Assembly (NCBI GenBank): GCA_032207245.1
Contig: CM063500.1
Span: 65,405,494 to 65,469,493 of the forward strand
DNA: 64,000 nt
Source of the DNA: Pardosa pseudoannulata
Lineage: Eukaryota > Arthropoda > Arachnida > Araneae > Lycosidae
Direction of reading: 5' to 3'
Part shown: one piece after another, positions 12,101 through 24,951 of the stretch
Numbering within the stretch: the first letter of the stretch is position 1
Layout of the letters: every line of letters begins with the position of its first letter
Notes under the pieces: model-generated
The model's input: the letters and a program-made list of their open reading frames with translations, nothing else
Database searches by the model: none
Told to the model about the DNA's origin: nothing
Translations under genes and position numbers: made by a program

Positions 12101-15095
12101 ATTTAGGTACTTGTTTTTGCATTATGCAAATCAAATAAATATTTTTAAATTGTTTTTTACTTTCCATTTTTCCTTATTCATTTTCCTCCTTTTTCCCCCT
12201 CTAATATTTAACATCTGGGTCTGCTACTTTTTCTTTTTTAACTTTTTTTCTTCATTTTTTATAAAACTTTTTTGCATTTATGATTTAGATATATGTCTCT
12301 AGATTTAAAAACAAAGTGCATGAAATTAATAACATCTTGTTCAGAGCATTAATTTTTAATAGTTATTTAACTACCTCTTTTTTGCATTTTTCTCCTTTTT
12401 TCCCCAAAAGTTTGACTCTGTCTCTGTGAAATACAATGATTTCTCACTTATACACACTCTCTTTTGTTCTTGTTTTTGTTGAACCTAATGTAATAACCAT
12501 TATTTTATCTGATGTGTTTCTGAAAAGAGGTGCTTAAAAAGTTTGAATGGTGCTTAATTTTTTCCATTAAAAAAGTGTACGAACCATGTTCTCAGTTCTG
12601 ATAAGAATGTGTTGCCTTTTGCTTATCTGACAACCATTGACCACCAGCAGGGTGTGCATATTTCTGAAAAATACAAAGAATGTGTAGTACCCCACTTCTT
12701 TGTTCATTCTCTATTTCCCTAGTTTGAGGAGGAGAATTCTCGGAAATTGAAACAACAGCGAAGGGAAAGAAAAGAATGGGTTCCTTCTGAATATATTGTG
12801 AATATTCCTTTGCCAGTTAAAATGAGGTTCGAAAACTGATAACATTAACTGATGTAATGATCACATAAAGCAATAATTTTAACATACAAATGATAAATTT
12901 GTATCAAGTGATTTCGATAACAACAAGCTATTTATAATATTAACCGTGATCACATTATGTTGAGTCCACTGTATACTATGTATGTTCTACACACATGTCA
13001 ATAGCAATTGTTCAGGATAAGCAGACATTTGATGTTTATAAGTAAAATATTAGTCAAAGCTTTATTAATAAAAAAAAATATGATAGAAAGCATTTTTAAG
13101 AGCTATATTTTTTAAATTTAGATAAAATTAAATAAAATTGTTTAAATTATACTATACATTTTCGATAGATATACAAGATAAAAATATAGAGTTTTTTTTT
13201 TTTTTAGGGTTGTGTGAATGAACGAAAATTTATTTTTCTAACTTTAACTTCTAATAATTTGAAAGGTTCTAATAATTTTTGCCCCTTTTTACAGCTTCAG
13301 TGCTCTTAGTTTTAATGTTTATTATGTTTTAAAGTTTTCTGTTTTTTCTTGTAGGCCAGTTTAAAAAATGTTTTGAATATGTATTGTTCATATCTGAGTA
13401 GTAAACATAAAATGAATTGAAACTGTAAAAAATAAAAAAAAAAATACCTGTAGAAAATTTTTTCTACACTTGCACATGTCCATGCTTATTCAGACTATAA
13501 ATTTATGATCACTACAAAATGTTAATCCATGTATTTCTGGAACATTGCATTGCACCCTTGGAAATGAAAGCTGATTTTTCTCTGAATCCTTTAGAAAATA
13601 TCCTTTTTGACGCTAAAAGCAGCACAAAATCTGCCTTCCCATCTTATATAAAAGTGCATTTGGAAGGATTATTATTCCTGCGTTTGGGTAATAGCAATTA
13701 AATTTTTCATCGAAAGCATCTTAATTATCCATAAGAAATAGATAAATCTTTGTAATTTGTTGATTAGTGGTATGTTAGGGGAAAATATTTCAATTGAAAT
13801 GCAGGTTAGGCTTTTAAAAAAAGCTTACACCTTGTGTGTTTTGTTCATAATAATCATATTAATTTTTGTCATTTGTTGATTAGTGGCAACAGAAGGAAAA
13901 TGTGGTTGCTGATATATTTTGTTATGGGTAGATACTGATCTTTGTAGCTTGCACTTATCTAGTATATACTTAGTTAAATACCATTATAACACTAGTTTCT
14001 GTTTTTATAACATTTTGGCACTAAATTGAGTTTTGCAGCATATTTAATTAAGAATCTATGTCTATGAGTTGAAATTATTTATATTATTTCCTCTTTAAAC
14101 TGCAGATAATAAGAATTTATAAATCATTATTGTGTCTATTTTATCAATGCAAAGACTTCTATATTGATGATACTACTATCAACATTAGAAAAAAAAAGTT
14201 ACATTCACATAACTTATTGTGGACCACTATCAATTAATGCCATTTCAAACAAATTGTTAACTTAAAAACGTGGCTAATAGTATATACATGACATGCATTT
14301 ATCTCATAAATTTTAGCTATATATGTATATGTTTACTTATTTATTTGCAGCATACAGATTATATACTGTTGTTCCTAGACTTGTGAAGTTTATTGACCAA
14401 CTCACAAACTGGTATGTCAGAATGAACAGGAAACGATTAAAGGTATTTTTTCAATTTTTATACCTTTTTTTTACTTTACAGAGTAAACAAAAAGATATAT
14501 CATAATATTGGACTTCAATGTTTTTATAAATGTTGGTGTCCAATTCCCCTGAGGACAAAAAAAAACATTTTTGTATGTTTTCCATCTGTCTGTCAGTCAG
14601 AAAACAAATATTCAACTAGATAGGATACCAAATAACTCAAGTAAAAATGTCAGATGTAAGAAATGTTACCATTGCTTTTAACCTACATTGTTAAGAGGTA
14701 GCAGGATCTTGGCTAGAAAAAAATGCAGCAATCTATTAAGGTACTATAGTTGTGTTTTACAACATCAACCTCTATACTGCTAGGTGTTAGCTTCTTCATC
14801 AAAAAATACTAAGACTAACCTGACAATCAGCTACATATTTTCTTAATACTGTGTAACCTCTCTGAGCAGCCACCCTGCTGTACTGAGACTATTCGGCTGC
14901 TCTGAAGGGTTTTAATAATAAGATAATTGCTATAAAGCATAATATAAATAAGTCTGACATATATTCCTTATTTAAAATGAAATTTAAAACTTATTTAAAG
15001 AAAAAATAGTATTTTATTTCATGTTTTATTTTATGTTTTAGATTTTTTTAAAGACTACAATTTGTGTCTGTTTTAAGTTTTTACTTTTCTCTATA

Positions 15096-15131
<36 letters not shown>

Positions 15132-18100
15132 TTTTTTTTTTTTTTTTTTTTAAGTCCGTAGTTTACTTTAAAACCAGAAAATTGAAGTCTTCATACTCCT
15201 TCAAAATCAAATTCTTTTCTATAATGACCTTGTTGATTTGCGTTCTTCCGCAGTTAAGTAATTCAGCTAACTATCTTGCCAATTTGCCCATCTCATATTC
15301 ATGCAAAACTTCAATGCACTTCTCAAGATTTAGGAAAATGCATTTTGACATCATTGCAACTCAGATCACTGACCAAGTAATGAAATGAAACTGGCATGAA
15401 TACTATTTTTACTGACAGAGGTGCAACTCTTCCTTAACTATACTGATTGGAATTCCAAACAAAGCCCCTATTATAGAACACCTTCAATGCCTGATTGCCC
15501 AGTTCCTCTCTCAGCATCTATGGGTGGTGCAATAGGAATTCCCTATCTGAAGAGTGTGGGGAGAATACAAAAGAGATATCAAATTTAATCTTTTTAAAAT
15601 AGGAGGGGAACTGCAGGAATGTACTTCGCAAGTTATTCCTGAGTCTTATATCCGACTATAAACCTGATCTTCAGTTTTTTTGCTTGAAATTAAAGCATGG
15701 ATTGAGTAAAATTTCCCGAAAAATGAAATAGGCGATCCCACTTGGTGGCTGTTTAGAGGGGATCAGGTGGCTGCTGATACAGGTTATTTTACCATTAGGT
15801 CTATGAGTTGAAAAATAGGTGCCATGAAAAATTGGCCATTTAGAAGGGTGGCCACTATACAGGAGTGACTGCTCTGAGAAGTTTCACTGTATATTATTTT
15901 GTCTTTGCCTTTTTTCATCACACTCTTTTCAAATTTCACCTATCATGCAAGTTGCTTTCAAACATTCCTGATTTTAGTTTGTAAATCTTTATTGCTGGTG
16001 GGCAGTTGTTAATGTCTGATTACTGCAGTGCATTGACTATTCAGAGTGTAAAAATGTCAATTTTAGTACCACATGCCTATGTTTTATAGATTATATGTAT
16101 AGAAAGATATTGTACATACATAATTAGGGCAAAATGGGTAAGGTGCTGTTTATGCAGATGGGTAGTTTGTGGGTTTTAATATCACAGTTGGTATGAATGT
16201 TCATCAGACACCGCAGCGCTCCTTTTTTTCCTCTTTTTCCTTTTTTTTAGAAATCTCTCCTTTTTTCCTTATTTTACGGCATTCCTCCTTTTTTTCGCAT
16301 ATTCCCTCCTTTTATTCCTTTTTTCTTTGGGCCATTCACTCCTTTTATTCCTTTTTTCTTTCTCAGCGTTTACGGAGTTATGTAACGGCCTAACGGCTTG
16401 CACACATCTTCTTTTCCATGTTTTGGTAACATCTTTGTTTTTCTTTGTTTTTTTTCTGTGAGATTCCCCCCCCCCTCCAAAAAAAAGAGAAAAAAAAGTG
16501 TAAGGCGATTTATTGGCGGTACAGATGTTTGAAAGTTAACGAATAACGATCAAAGTGTCAAAACTAAAGGAAGAGACCCGAATATTTTGATTGTGGTGTC
16601 AAGAAATCTGTTTACCCCGTTTCTGAACCCAAGAGGGGGAAAAAAAACGTTACTCCGAGCCTGTGCGCTAAAAAATGGACTGCCGCATCGAATATTGAAT
16701 GAATTCAAAGATGATTCTGATCCGAATTTTTTTGTGGTTTCTTTTTTTTTTTTTTAATTAAAAAAAAAGATTGTTAAACAGATTTTTTTTCGGAAATAAA
16801 AAAAAAATAAATAAATAATTAAAAGGAGCAATTTTTTTAAACTTATATATATTTAAACTTTGACGATAATCAGATTTCTTCCCTTTTCTCATTTGTTTTT
16901 TCTCTTTGCCACGTCCACAATTTTTTTTTTTTTTTTTTTTTTTTTTTATTTATTTTTTTTTGGACAAAGAGCAGGAGAAAAGCGTTATCAGTAGATTCTC
17001 GCAACACGTGCTTCAAGGTCAAAAAGCCATGTGACGCGGTTCAAATGAAACATATAGAACGTGTGTGGATCTAGTTTTAATAGTACAGCTAAGCCATAAC
17101 TGTATGTTTTGGTGAAAAACAACCGTTTTCTGGATTTCGGTTCCAGAAAATGCGCATTTTTTTAATGGGCCATTATAGTTAATACTGCTATCATAATATG
17201 GGGGCTCTGAAACGGTAGAATTATGTTTTAACATCCTGCGTACTTTATAGATTATCCCCCGAACACACGTACATGTAAACCGATCGTAATACTGTTTTAT
17301 ATATCGATATTTTAATATCGTGGTAACAGTATTAAGATTTCAATCCCTCTGATACTTATTTGTAACGATACTTCATCTTATTGACTGAATTTTTGTGCTA
17401 TGAGCAGTGTCTGTGAGAAAATAACATTGTTGCAAATAACTTACTGAAGTTAATTATTGTTAAAAAGTCCGCACCTTTGTTTGTTGTTAAGTTTGCATCT
17501 GTATTGAAGTTGATGAAAAAATTTACTAATGAAAAGTCGTAACTTTTAACGGCAATCCCGATAAAAATCAGCCATTCAGCTGAATCGGCAGGACGCTGCC
17601 ACGGGTTCGAATCCCGCCGCTTTGTTCGCAGCCGTTCAGAATCATAGTAATTAAGTAGTAAACTCCGATGACTATACTCGGTGTAAACTCAATAGGCACT
17701 TCAAGGTCACTGATTTTTCCCCGATCACCAACTGTAACTATGGTAACAACAGTCGGGGAAAGACTTTACTCTTTTTTCCCACTGTGTTAAGGGGTGTTAT
17801 GCATCGTGTGGGGAGGTAAACTTTGTATTCCAAAATTGCACTCAATTAATTATTTTATGATTTTACAAGAATTGAAAGAGGTCTTAATGCAATAACAATA
17901 TTTTGTATAATTTTATTATGTATTTAAAGATTTATGGTCTGAATTGGTCTGATTTATGGTCTTGACACATTTTTAGAAAGTAAAAATTTCTTTAGAGGGT
18001 ACAGATTCCTAATGTTTTAGTAAGAATTCTATATTAAAATAAATTTTTGTATTTTTACAAGAACATATATGATTTATTATTAACTTTTTATACATATTGT

Positions 18101-21100
18101 TAAACTTTTCTTTATGTAAATAGTTTTTATGCACAACTGAAAATTTTAACTTTGCTTATAATTAGTAGTTTGTTAAAAAAAACTGTAGTTAAATTTATTT
18201 AAAAAAGCTTTAAAAACTAAATAAAAAATATTTCCTGTTTTTTAGTGAAACGGCATTTTAAAGGCAGAAAAGGTGACACTTTTGTCGAAATCATCTAATT
18301 CTGTTACGCTCCTTTTATGTGAATTTTTTTTTTTAAATATTGTCGCAGTTCTGGATCGGCACAAATTCTTTTAGAAATATCACGGGCATCATCAGTTGCT
18401 TGTTGAGTTTGCGAAAACAATTCCAAAACTGTAGCAACTGGATTGGATTCAACAACATTTCAAGTACCTGTATAGGTTAAATATCAGTATTTTGGACTGT
18501 TTTCTAACATCAAAACTAGCCACTACAGGAAATATTTTATGAAGTAAAAAATTTAATAAATATAAAGCAAAATTTAAATAAAACAAGGAATTAAAAGATA
18601 ATATCAGATAAGCGCAAAATAAATATCTATGAGAAGAAAGAAAAGCAAGAACGTATTGGAATGAAATCCTCAACTGAAGTATGAAAATAAGTGTGAATGC
18701 ACATGCTTCTTGGTCGCTACCATAGTAACCGATGACTGGGTAAACGAGAAAGTGTGACCTTGAAGTGCCAATAGATTTTACACGGACTATAGCTGTCGGG
18801 TAACATAAAAGTAAACTCTAGCGCTCTCAGACCAAACTAAATGGTTACAAATCTGTTAGTCTAAAGTAGAAATCGAACCCACTGGCTCAGATACCGGAAG
18901 AAAGCCCTCCAGTTCGATCATCGTCCTGAAATCTTACTGTTTAAAAAATTTTTTTTTAATTGTTCACTTAAAAAAATAGCCTTATATAGAGTATCTGTTA
19001 TTTAAATCATGAGTTTTTAAAAAAATTGATTAAAATTAAATCTAATGCTAAATATTGTATCTTTACAAACTATTAAGGTATAGATTTTACTGCATTTAAG
19101 AAATTCTAGTGTCACAAAATTAAAAATTTGTTTGCAGGAATGCCTTCTAAAAATTTGATATCTAAAATGCGCATTTATATTATTAGATTTTTTTTTAATT
19201 AGGATATTTGAGAAACTTCTGATTTGAATCTGTTTTGAACATTTTTTGATTGTGAGACTCTAGTAATTGTTTATATTAGTAAAAATTATTTAGCTTCTGG
19301 TATATTTCATACTTAGGTACTTGTTTTTGCATTATGTATACTTAAATAAATATTTAAATATTTTTAAATTGTTCTTTACTTTCCGGTAGAATAACAATTA
19401 TTGTAAGCTTATAACAATTAAAAATTTTGATCTCATGATTTTCCTTTTGTTTACAATGCTAATTTACCCATAAGTGGCAATTCTCCATTTTATACATTTA
19501 TAGTGAATCTTAGGAATGAGGTAGAAGAATCCTTTCTTTCATTCATTTACTAAGTATTTTTTCTTCATTTTGTATAAAACTTTTTTGCAGTTCTAAAAAC
19601 AGATTTAAATATGTTTCTAGATTTAAAAACAAAGTGCATGAAATTAATAACATCTTGTCCAGACACTCAAGGAAAGAAAATGTTTTTTGTTGTATTGGAC
19701 AAAGAAATTCCTTAAACTAGCTTGATATAGAAGATTATAAATTAACTCAGTATTAAAATAGTAAGCAATAACTAGAAGACAAAACTAGTTTCGCATTTGT
19801 CTACATTTTTGGTCATTCTGATATTCAATCTTTCAGTTGTTTGGTTAAGGTCAATTAAAATCATTAAAGATATTTTTATAAATCTTATAGAAGATAATAT
19901 GTAACCTTATGTAAATCTTATACAAGTTATAATTTTCTGAGATCTAGCATTTTCCTTAAAGGTTCAAGCACAACAAACAATATGGTTCCTCAAAATTTAA
20001 TATAATAAAGTTCAACCGTATTGGTGAATGAATTTATTTTTTTAATGAGGCACATTGAAGAAGTATCTGATTTGAATCTATTTTAAATATTTTTTTACTA
20101 GGAAACTTGAGTACTTACTTATATTGATAAAAAGTTATTTAGATACTTCCATATTTCATATTTAGGCACTTGTTTTTGCATTAAATAAATCAGAATATTA
20201 ATTTTTAATAGTTATTTAACTTCCTCTTTTTTTCCTCTTTTTTGAAATTTTCTCCTTTTTTTCCTTCTTTTTTCCCAAAATTTTGACTTCTGTGTCTGGT
20301 TCATAGTCTTTCAGATTTGTCTTTAAGCAATAGGTCTTATTAGTCCTTGTGTAAGAGAACAGTAGATCATAGTACTCCAAACCATCCATAATTAAGATAC
20401 TTTTCTTGTCTCAGTTTTAAGGTAGCTGGTGTAATGAACCTTATAAAATTTTGCGAATTATAAAACTTTTAATGATTACAACTAAGTAAAAATAATTTAA
20501 TAAGCAAGATTAACTAGTTATGACTCGCCTTTAGAAAATTGTTTTTAATAATATTACATGGAATTTTTTTCCTCTATTGTATTAATTAGTCAAATTGTCT
20601 CCTTTTTTCCCTTTATTACAAGAAATAAAGTGCATTGCCTTTTATATTACAAGTAATAAAATAGGCATCTTACCTGGATAGTAAGAATTAAATTTTGTCA
20701 TTATAACTTATGTTTATTTTTTCCAGGGTGAAGGAGGTCAATCTGATTGCAAGACTGCATTAGAAACTTTGTTTTCTGTCCTGTATTGTATAATAAGAAT
20801 GATGGTAAGCTTAATGATAATGGTTACAAAGTTATCTTTTTTTGAATAAAAATGAATAATAAACAAATAAATTAGTGACCAACAAGAAAATGAGCCTAAA
20901 GTCTTCTCCCAGTTATAAGTGTTCACCCATTAATTTATGAAAACAAATTGCAACTTATGCAAATCCCATGGGAAAAAACCACTGCATTCTTTGCTGTGAG
21001 CTGTGTTTCTTACCCTATTCTAAACACTTGAGTTGAATAGTTCCTGTTCTAGTAATAGGTTAGTAATTATATCCGTGAACATCAAGAGTCACAGCACTAG

Positions 21101-24100
21101 AGGGAAGAATATTTTCTTAGCCCACTTGGGCTGTTATGGCTCATGGAAAGTTTTTGCTCTATGAATTCAATACTAATCATTTCTGGTCATGCCCTGGCCA
21201 TGACAGGATTGTAAAATTTGAGCCATTCAATGAATTTGCTTAAAATTGCTATGTAAGAAATTTTTTTTGTCATAGCAGTATGTTAGATTTGATACTGTTT
21301 TAGAACAAAATATTATACTTGCATTATGCATGTGCATCAATATTTATTGAAAGTTTATTAAATGATTTACAGACTAACAAATATATTGGAATTTAAATGC
21401 AAAAATTTTTAATTTATGTGTGTTTGGCTTTTATGGGGTATTGATGATAACATTGCTTTTGCAGGCCCCATTTACACCCTTTTTTACTGAATTAATGTAT
21501 CAGAATCTTCAAAAAGTGCTGCCAAATCCACAAGAGAATGGAAATAGGGAAAGTGTCCATTACCTTTTAATGCCAGAGCCACAGTAAGTAAATAATACTG
21601 CTATTTTTAATTTACTTTTGTGATATGTCTATCTTGCCAAGGCCATTGGCAAGGGGAGGGATTTGGGGGACCGGTCTCCCTCCAAAATTCTTAAAGACTG
21701 TTTCGTAGAAAGAAAAGGGATCATGTGTGTGGATGTGTCATCTGCCTAGCAGTGTCTAGGTAACAGTGGTCTTAGAACAGTGACGGTGAATTAAGGAATG
21801 AGTGCAAATTGTATTCGACATGTTAGCAGAGATTGACTAGCACTTTTGGCATCTGATCACAAAATTGTTGCACATTCAGAAGAAATTGCGAAAAATTTTT
21901 GGTGAAAATTTCAAAAAGAGCATATTTTATAATATACAAGTAAAAATTTGAACATTTTCATTTTCTTTCAAAATTATTTTTTCTTTAGTTATATTTCTGT
22001 TTTAAAAATTAGAACTTAATACCATATATAGTTTATATATTTTCAATGTAATTTTTACTATTAAATCATTATTTAGTTTCTACATTACTTATTCAAGGCT
22101 ATAAATTTGTTTATTATATCGTTTTTTAATTATTTTGATATTTTTAAATCTCATTGTATTATGATACTCATTAGTAGTATACATAGATAAGAAAACATGT
22201 AGTTTTATTGAAGTATCCTTCACAAAAAACAATATCCCCCTCCGAATATAATTTTGGCTACGGCACTATCTTGCAGAACCACAATGTTTTCAGACATTCA
22301 TTACATCATATCGCTTTCATTGTTATTACTATTTGTAAGATTATGGTTTATGGCTGCAGTTCTCAAACTGGGTGCCTCAATTGTATGCAGGGTTGGAAAA
22401 AAATCATGATTTTTTTTTTTTAATTTTAATCAGATTTATTTTATTTAAATCAGATTTTTTTTAAATTTAAATTATATTTCTTTGATTTTTTTTCTGAATA
22501 CTAATTTTAGTTGTTTTTATGTTTTTTGCAATATACATAGAATAGGTTGTTATAAGAAGTAACATCTTACCTATCTAATATATTCTACACACTGATTTCC
22601 TAAAATTAAGTATATAAATTTTAATCTAAATACATTCCATTATTTTGTAATTGGATAGTGCTAACTAATAAGATGTAAATTTAAAGAACAAATTAAATAT
22701 TCTTTTAATTCAAACTATTTATTTAAAAAAAAAACAAATCACAATTATTTCAATATTTTTAAGCACTGAATTATGGATTTAATTGTTTCAGTAAAAACAC
22801 TAGCTTTGATGCTTTATCCACTCCTAATTGGTTATGAACAATACCAAAAGATGAAAACTGTTTTTCCATTCCAGCAGATAAAGCCACAGCTGTTGTTATT
22901 TGGTAGACAAACTTGATTTCAAGTTCTGTAATACACTCTTTACCTCCCATTACATAAAATGAATTCCACCAGTCATAATCAATCATTGTACTACCCCTAC
23001 TTACTTTCTGATAATAACCCCTAAATTCTTAGAAAGCACATGCTATTTATTTACACTTATTTACTTATTTGTATTACTGTGCTGACTGATTCCCAATTCT
23101 CCTATCTTTGGAATATAAGTTTTAAAAAAAGTGAAAAAAAAATAATTTAACCCTTTAATGAACAGTGGTTTTGCAGCGAATCCACATGTTAAAAGTTTCT
23201 TTTTCTACTTTTTAACGACATATGAATGATTTTTTAAAAAATTTCTATGTTTGTGACATTTTAAACTTACTGCAGATGAAAACGCTACACTTAATTCATT
23301 TTTCAATTTGAAATATCTAGTTTTAAACTTGCTTTACCCAGAAAATTCAGAAATTCGATTTATCTTCCTTGTGACCCCTAATACCTATATTTATCCAAAT
23401 AAAACTCAAAAACTGTTTAGCTATTTTTTTATTATACACCTTTAATGATAATCATTCATTGTACTCCCATCTTAATAAAAATGTTAAAAACAAGGTATTT
23501 TCACATAGTACAAAGGGAGGGTTTTGCATTTCAACCAGCTCTCTAAACTTTTTTCCTCCCAATGAATACACATTTTTTTCATGTAATATACATTTATAAG
23601 GTTTATAAATAACATTTATAAACTAATTTAATTAAAGCTTAAGAAATTTTCATTAGTGTCCTTTAAAGGGTTTAATCGATGGGTTTTTTTTTTTTTTTTC
23701 CCAAAAAAAATTAACTGATTTAAATCATGCTAACCCTGATTGTATGTTAGGAATACTGCAGCAATTTCATATGAAAAATAATGAATGAAAAATGCATACA
23801 GTTTTATTTATCATATAAAAAAATAACATTGTGTTTACACTGTTTTTCTTCTTTTCTTTCATATTCAAACTACTTGAAAATAGCTGTTCCGTGAAATTTC
23901 TTTAGCCTAAGGAAGGTGCCATGGTAAAAAAAGTTTGAAAACTACTAGTTTACTGTGTAAGGAGAAAAGTACCCTTTTAAAAAATAAAAATAAATTTCGA
24001 ACATTACAGTAAACATGGTGATTGTTTCTGTTTTCTAGTCCAATTTAAAGCATTTTCATTAAAGTAGGCTAAACAATGATTGATTGGGTAAGGTACTGCT

Positions 24101-24907
24101 TTTCAGTGCTAGATTCCTTGGGTTCAAATTCCACTGTTGGTCTGGATTTTCGTTGTTGTTTAGAATCAGCATTAAGTAGTAGATCCCAGTCTCATTACCC
24201 CTTGTGTAGTAGTATTGCTGAACGATGGTTAGGGTGCATGCCTTCGGAACCGGAGTTTGTGGGTTCGAATCCCACTATGGCATGGATGTTCGTAGCTGTC
24301 CAGAATTGGCTTTAAGCAGTAGATCCGGGTCTCATTAGCCCTAATGTTGCAAAAAGTAGACCGTAGTACACCAAAACCAAACCTTGTGTAGTAAAAAGTA
24401 TACTGTAGGACTCCAACCAACCAATCAACAGAAAAGTAATTAATTTGAACTGTTCATTTAATTAAAATATAATAAAGTTTTAAGCTTTTTAAAAGTTTTT
24501 AGAATTATAACTTTAAGTATAAATATATTTACTAAATACTTTTTAGAGATCTATTAAACTTTTGCACTGAAGGCTGAACATGACCAAATGGGTACAGTTC
24601 TACTCTTCAGTACTGGAGTTTGTGAGTTCAAATCCCACTGCCAGCATAGATGTTTATAGCCATTTGGAATTGGCTGTAAGCAGTAGGTTTAGGTCTCATT
24701 TGTCCTTGTGTAACAAAAATGTAGAGAGGAGCGCTCCAAACCAACTAACCAACCAACCTTTCTACACAAGACTGTGTATGGATTTTCAGCTGTATCTTAA
24801 GTTATATTTTATAAAACATTTCCACTTACATGCTGTTAAAATACTGAAACATACTGTTTTATAACACAGTGTTCATGATCAGTATTCTTTTTGAAAATTC
24901 AGTTGCT

Positions 24908-24951
<44 letters not shown>

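Larger units (their letters stand above)
8904..12971 (-). mobile_element. Tigger/pogo-type element carrying nested insertions
   Basis: Ends are CAGTGGACTCTGCTTAATGTG on the left and its near-complement TGAGTCCACTG on the right, flanked by TA (8902-8903 and 12972-12973), as in pogo/Tigger elements. Without the two insertions at 9052-9764 and 10015-12588 about 780 bp remains. Its minus strand holds a CENP-B-like N-terminal helix-turn-helix remnant. The right part (12600-12840) contains an exon-like coding segment on the plus strand. It is internally deleted and non-autonomous. Confidence 0.85.
22388..23738 (-). mobile_element. hAT element, CAGGGTTGG ends, copy 1
   Basis: Starts CAGGGTTGGAAAAAAATCAT and ends AATCATGCTAACCCTG. 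The perfect 8-bp duplication ATTGTATG lies at 22380-22387 and 23739-23746. It has a transposase C-terminal remnant on the minus strand. A 520-bp element is nested at 23151-23670. A second copy without that insertion lies at 54028-54846. Confidence 0.92.
22357..23946. mobile_element. Outer hAT-like MITE split by nested hAT
   Basis: Left CAGTTCTCAAACTGGGTGCC and right (reversed) CTAGTAGTTTTCAAACTTTT resemble the common CAGTGGTTCTCAAACT hAT ends. Apart from the inserted hAT at 22388-23738 only about 230 bp belongs to it. Target duplication is not clear. Confidence 0.55.

Noticed and set aside
22388..23738. Intact hAT transposase gene
   Set aside because: Only the C-terminal end is present; the zinc finger and catalytic domain are absent in both copies.
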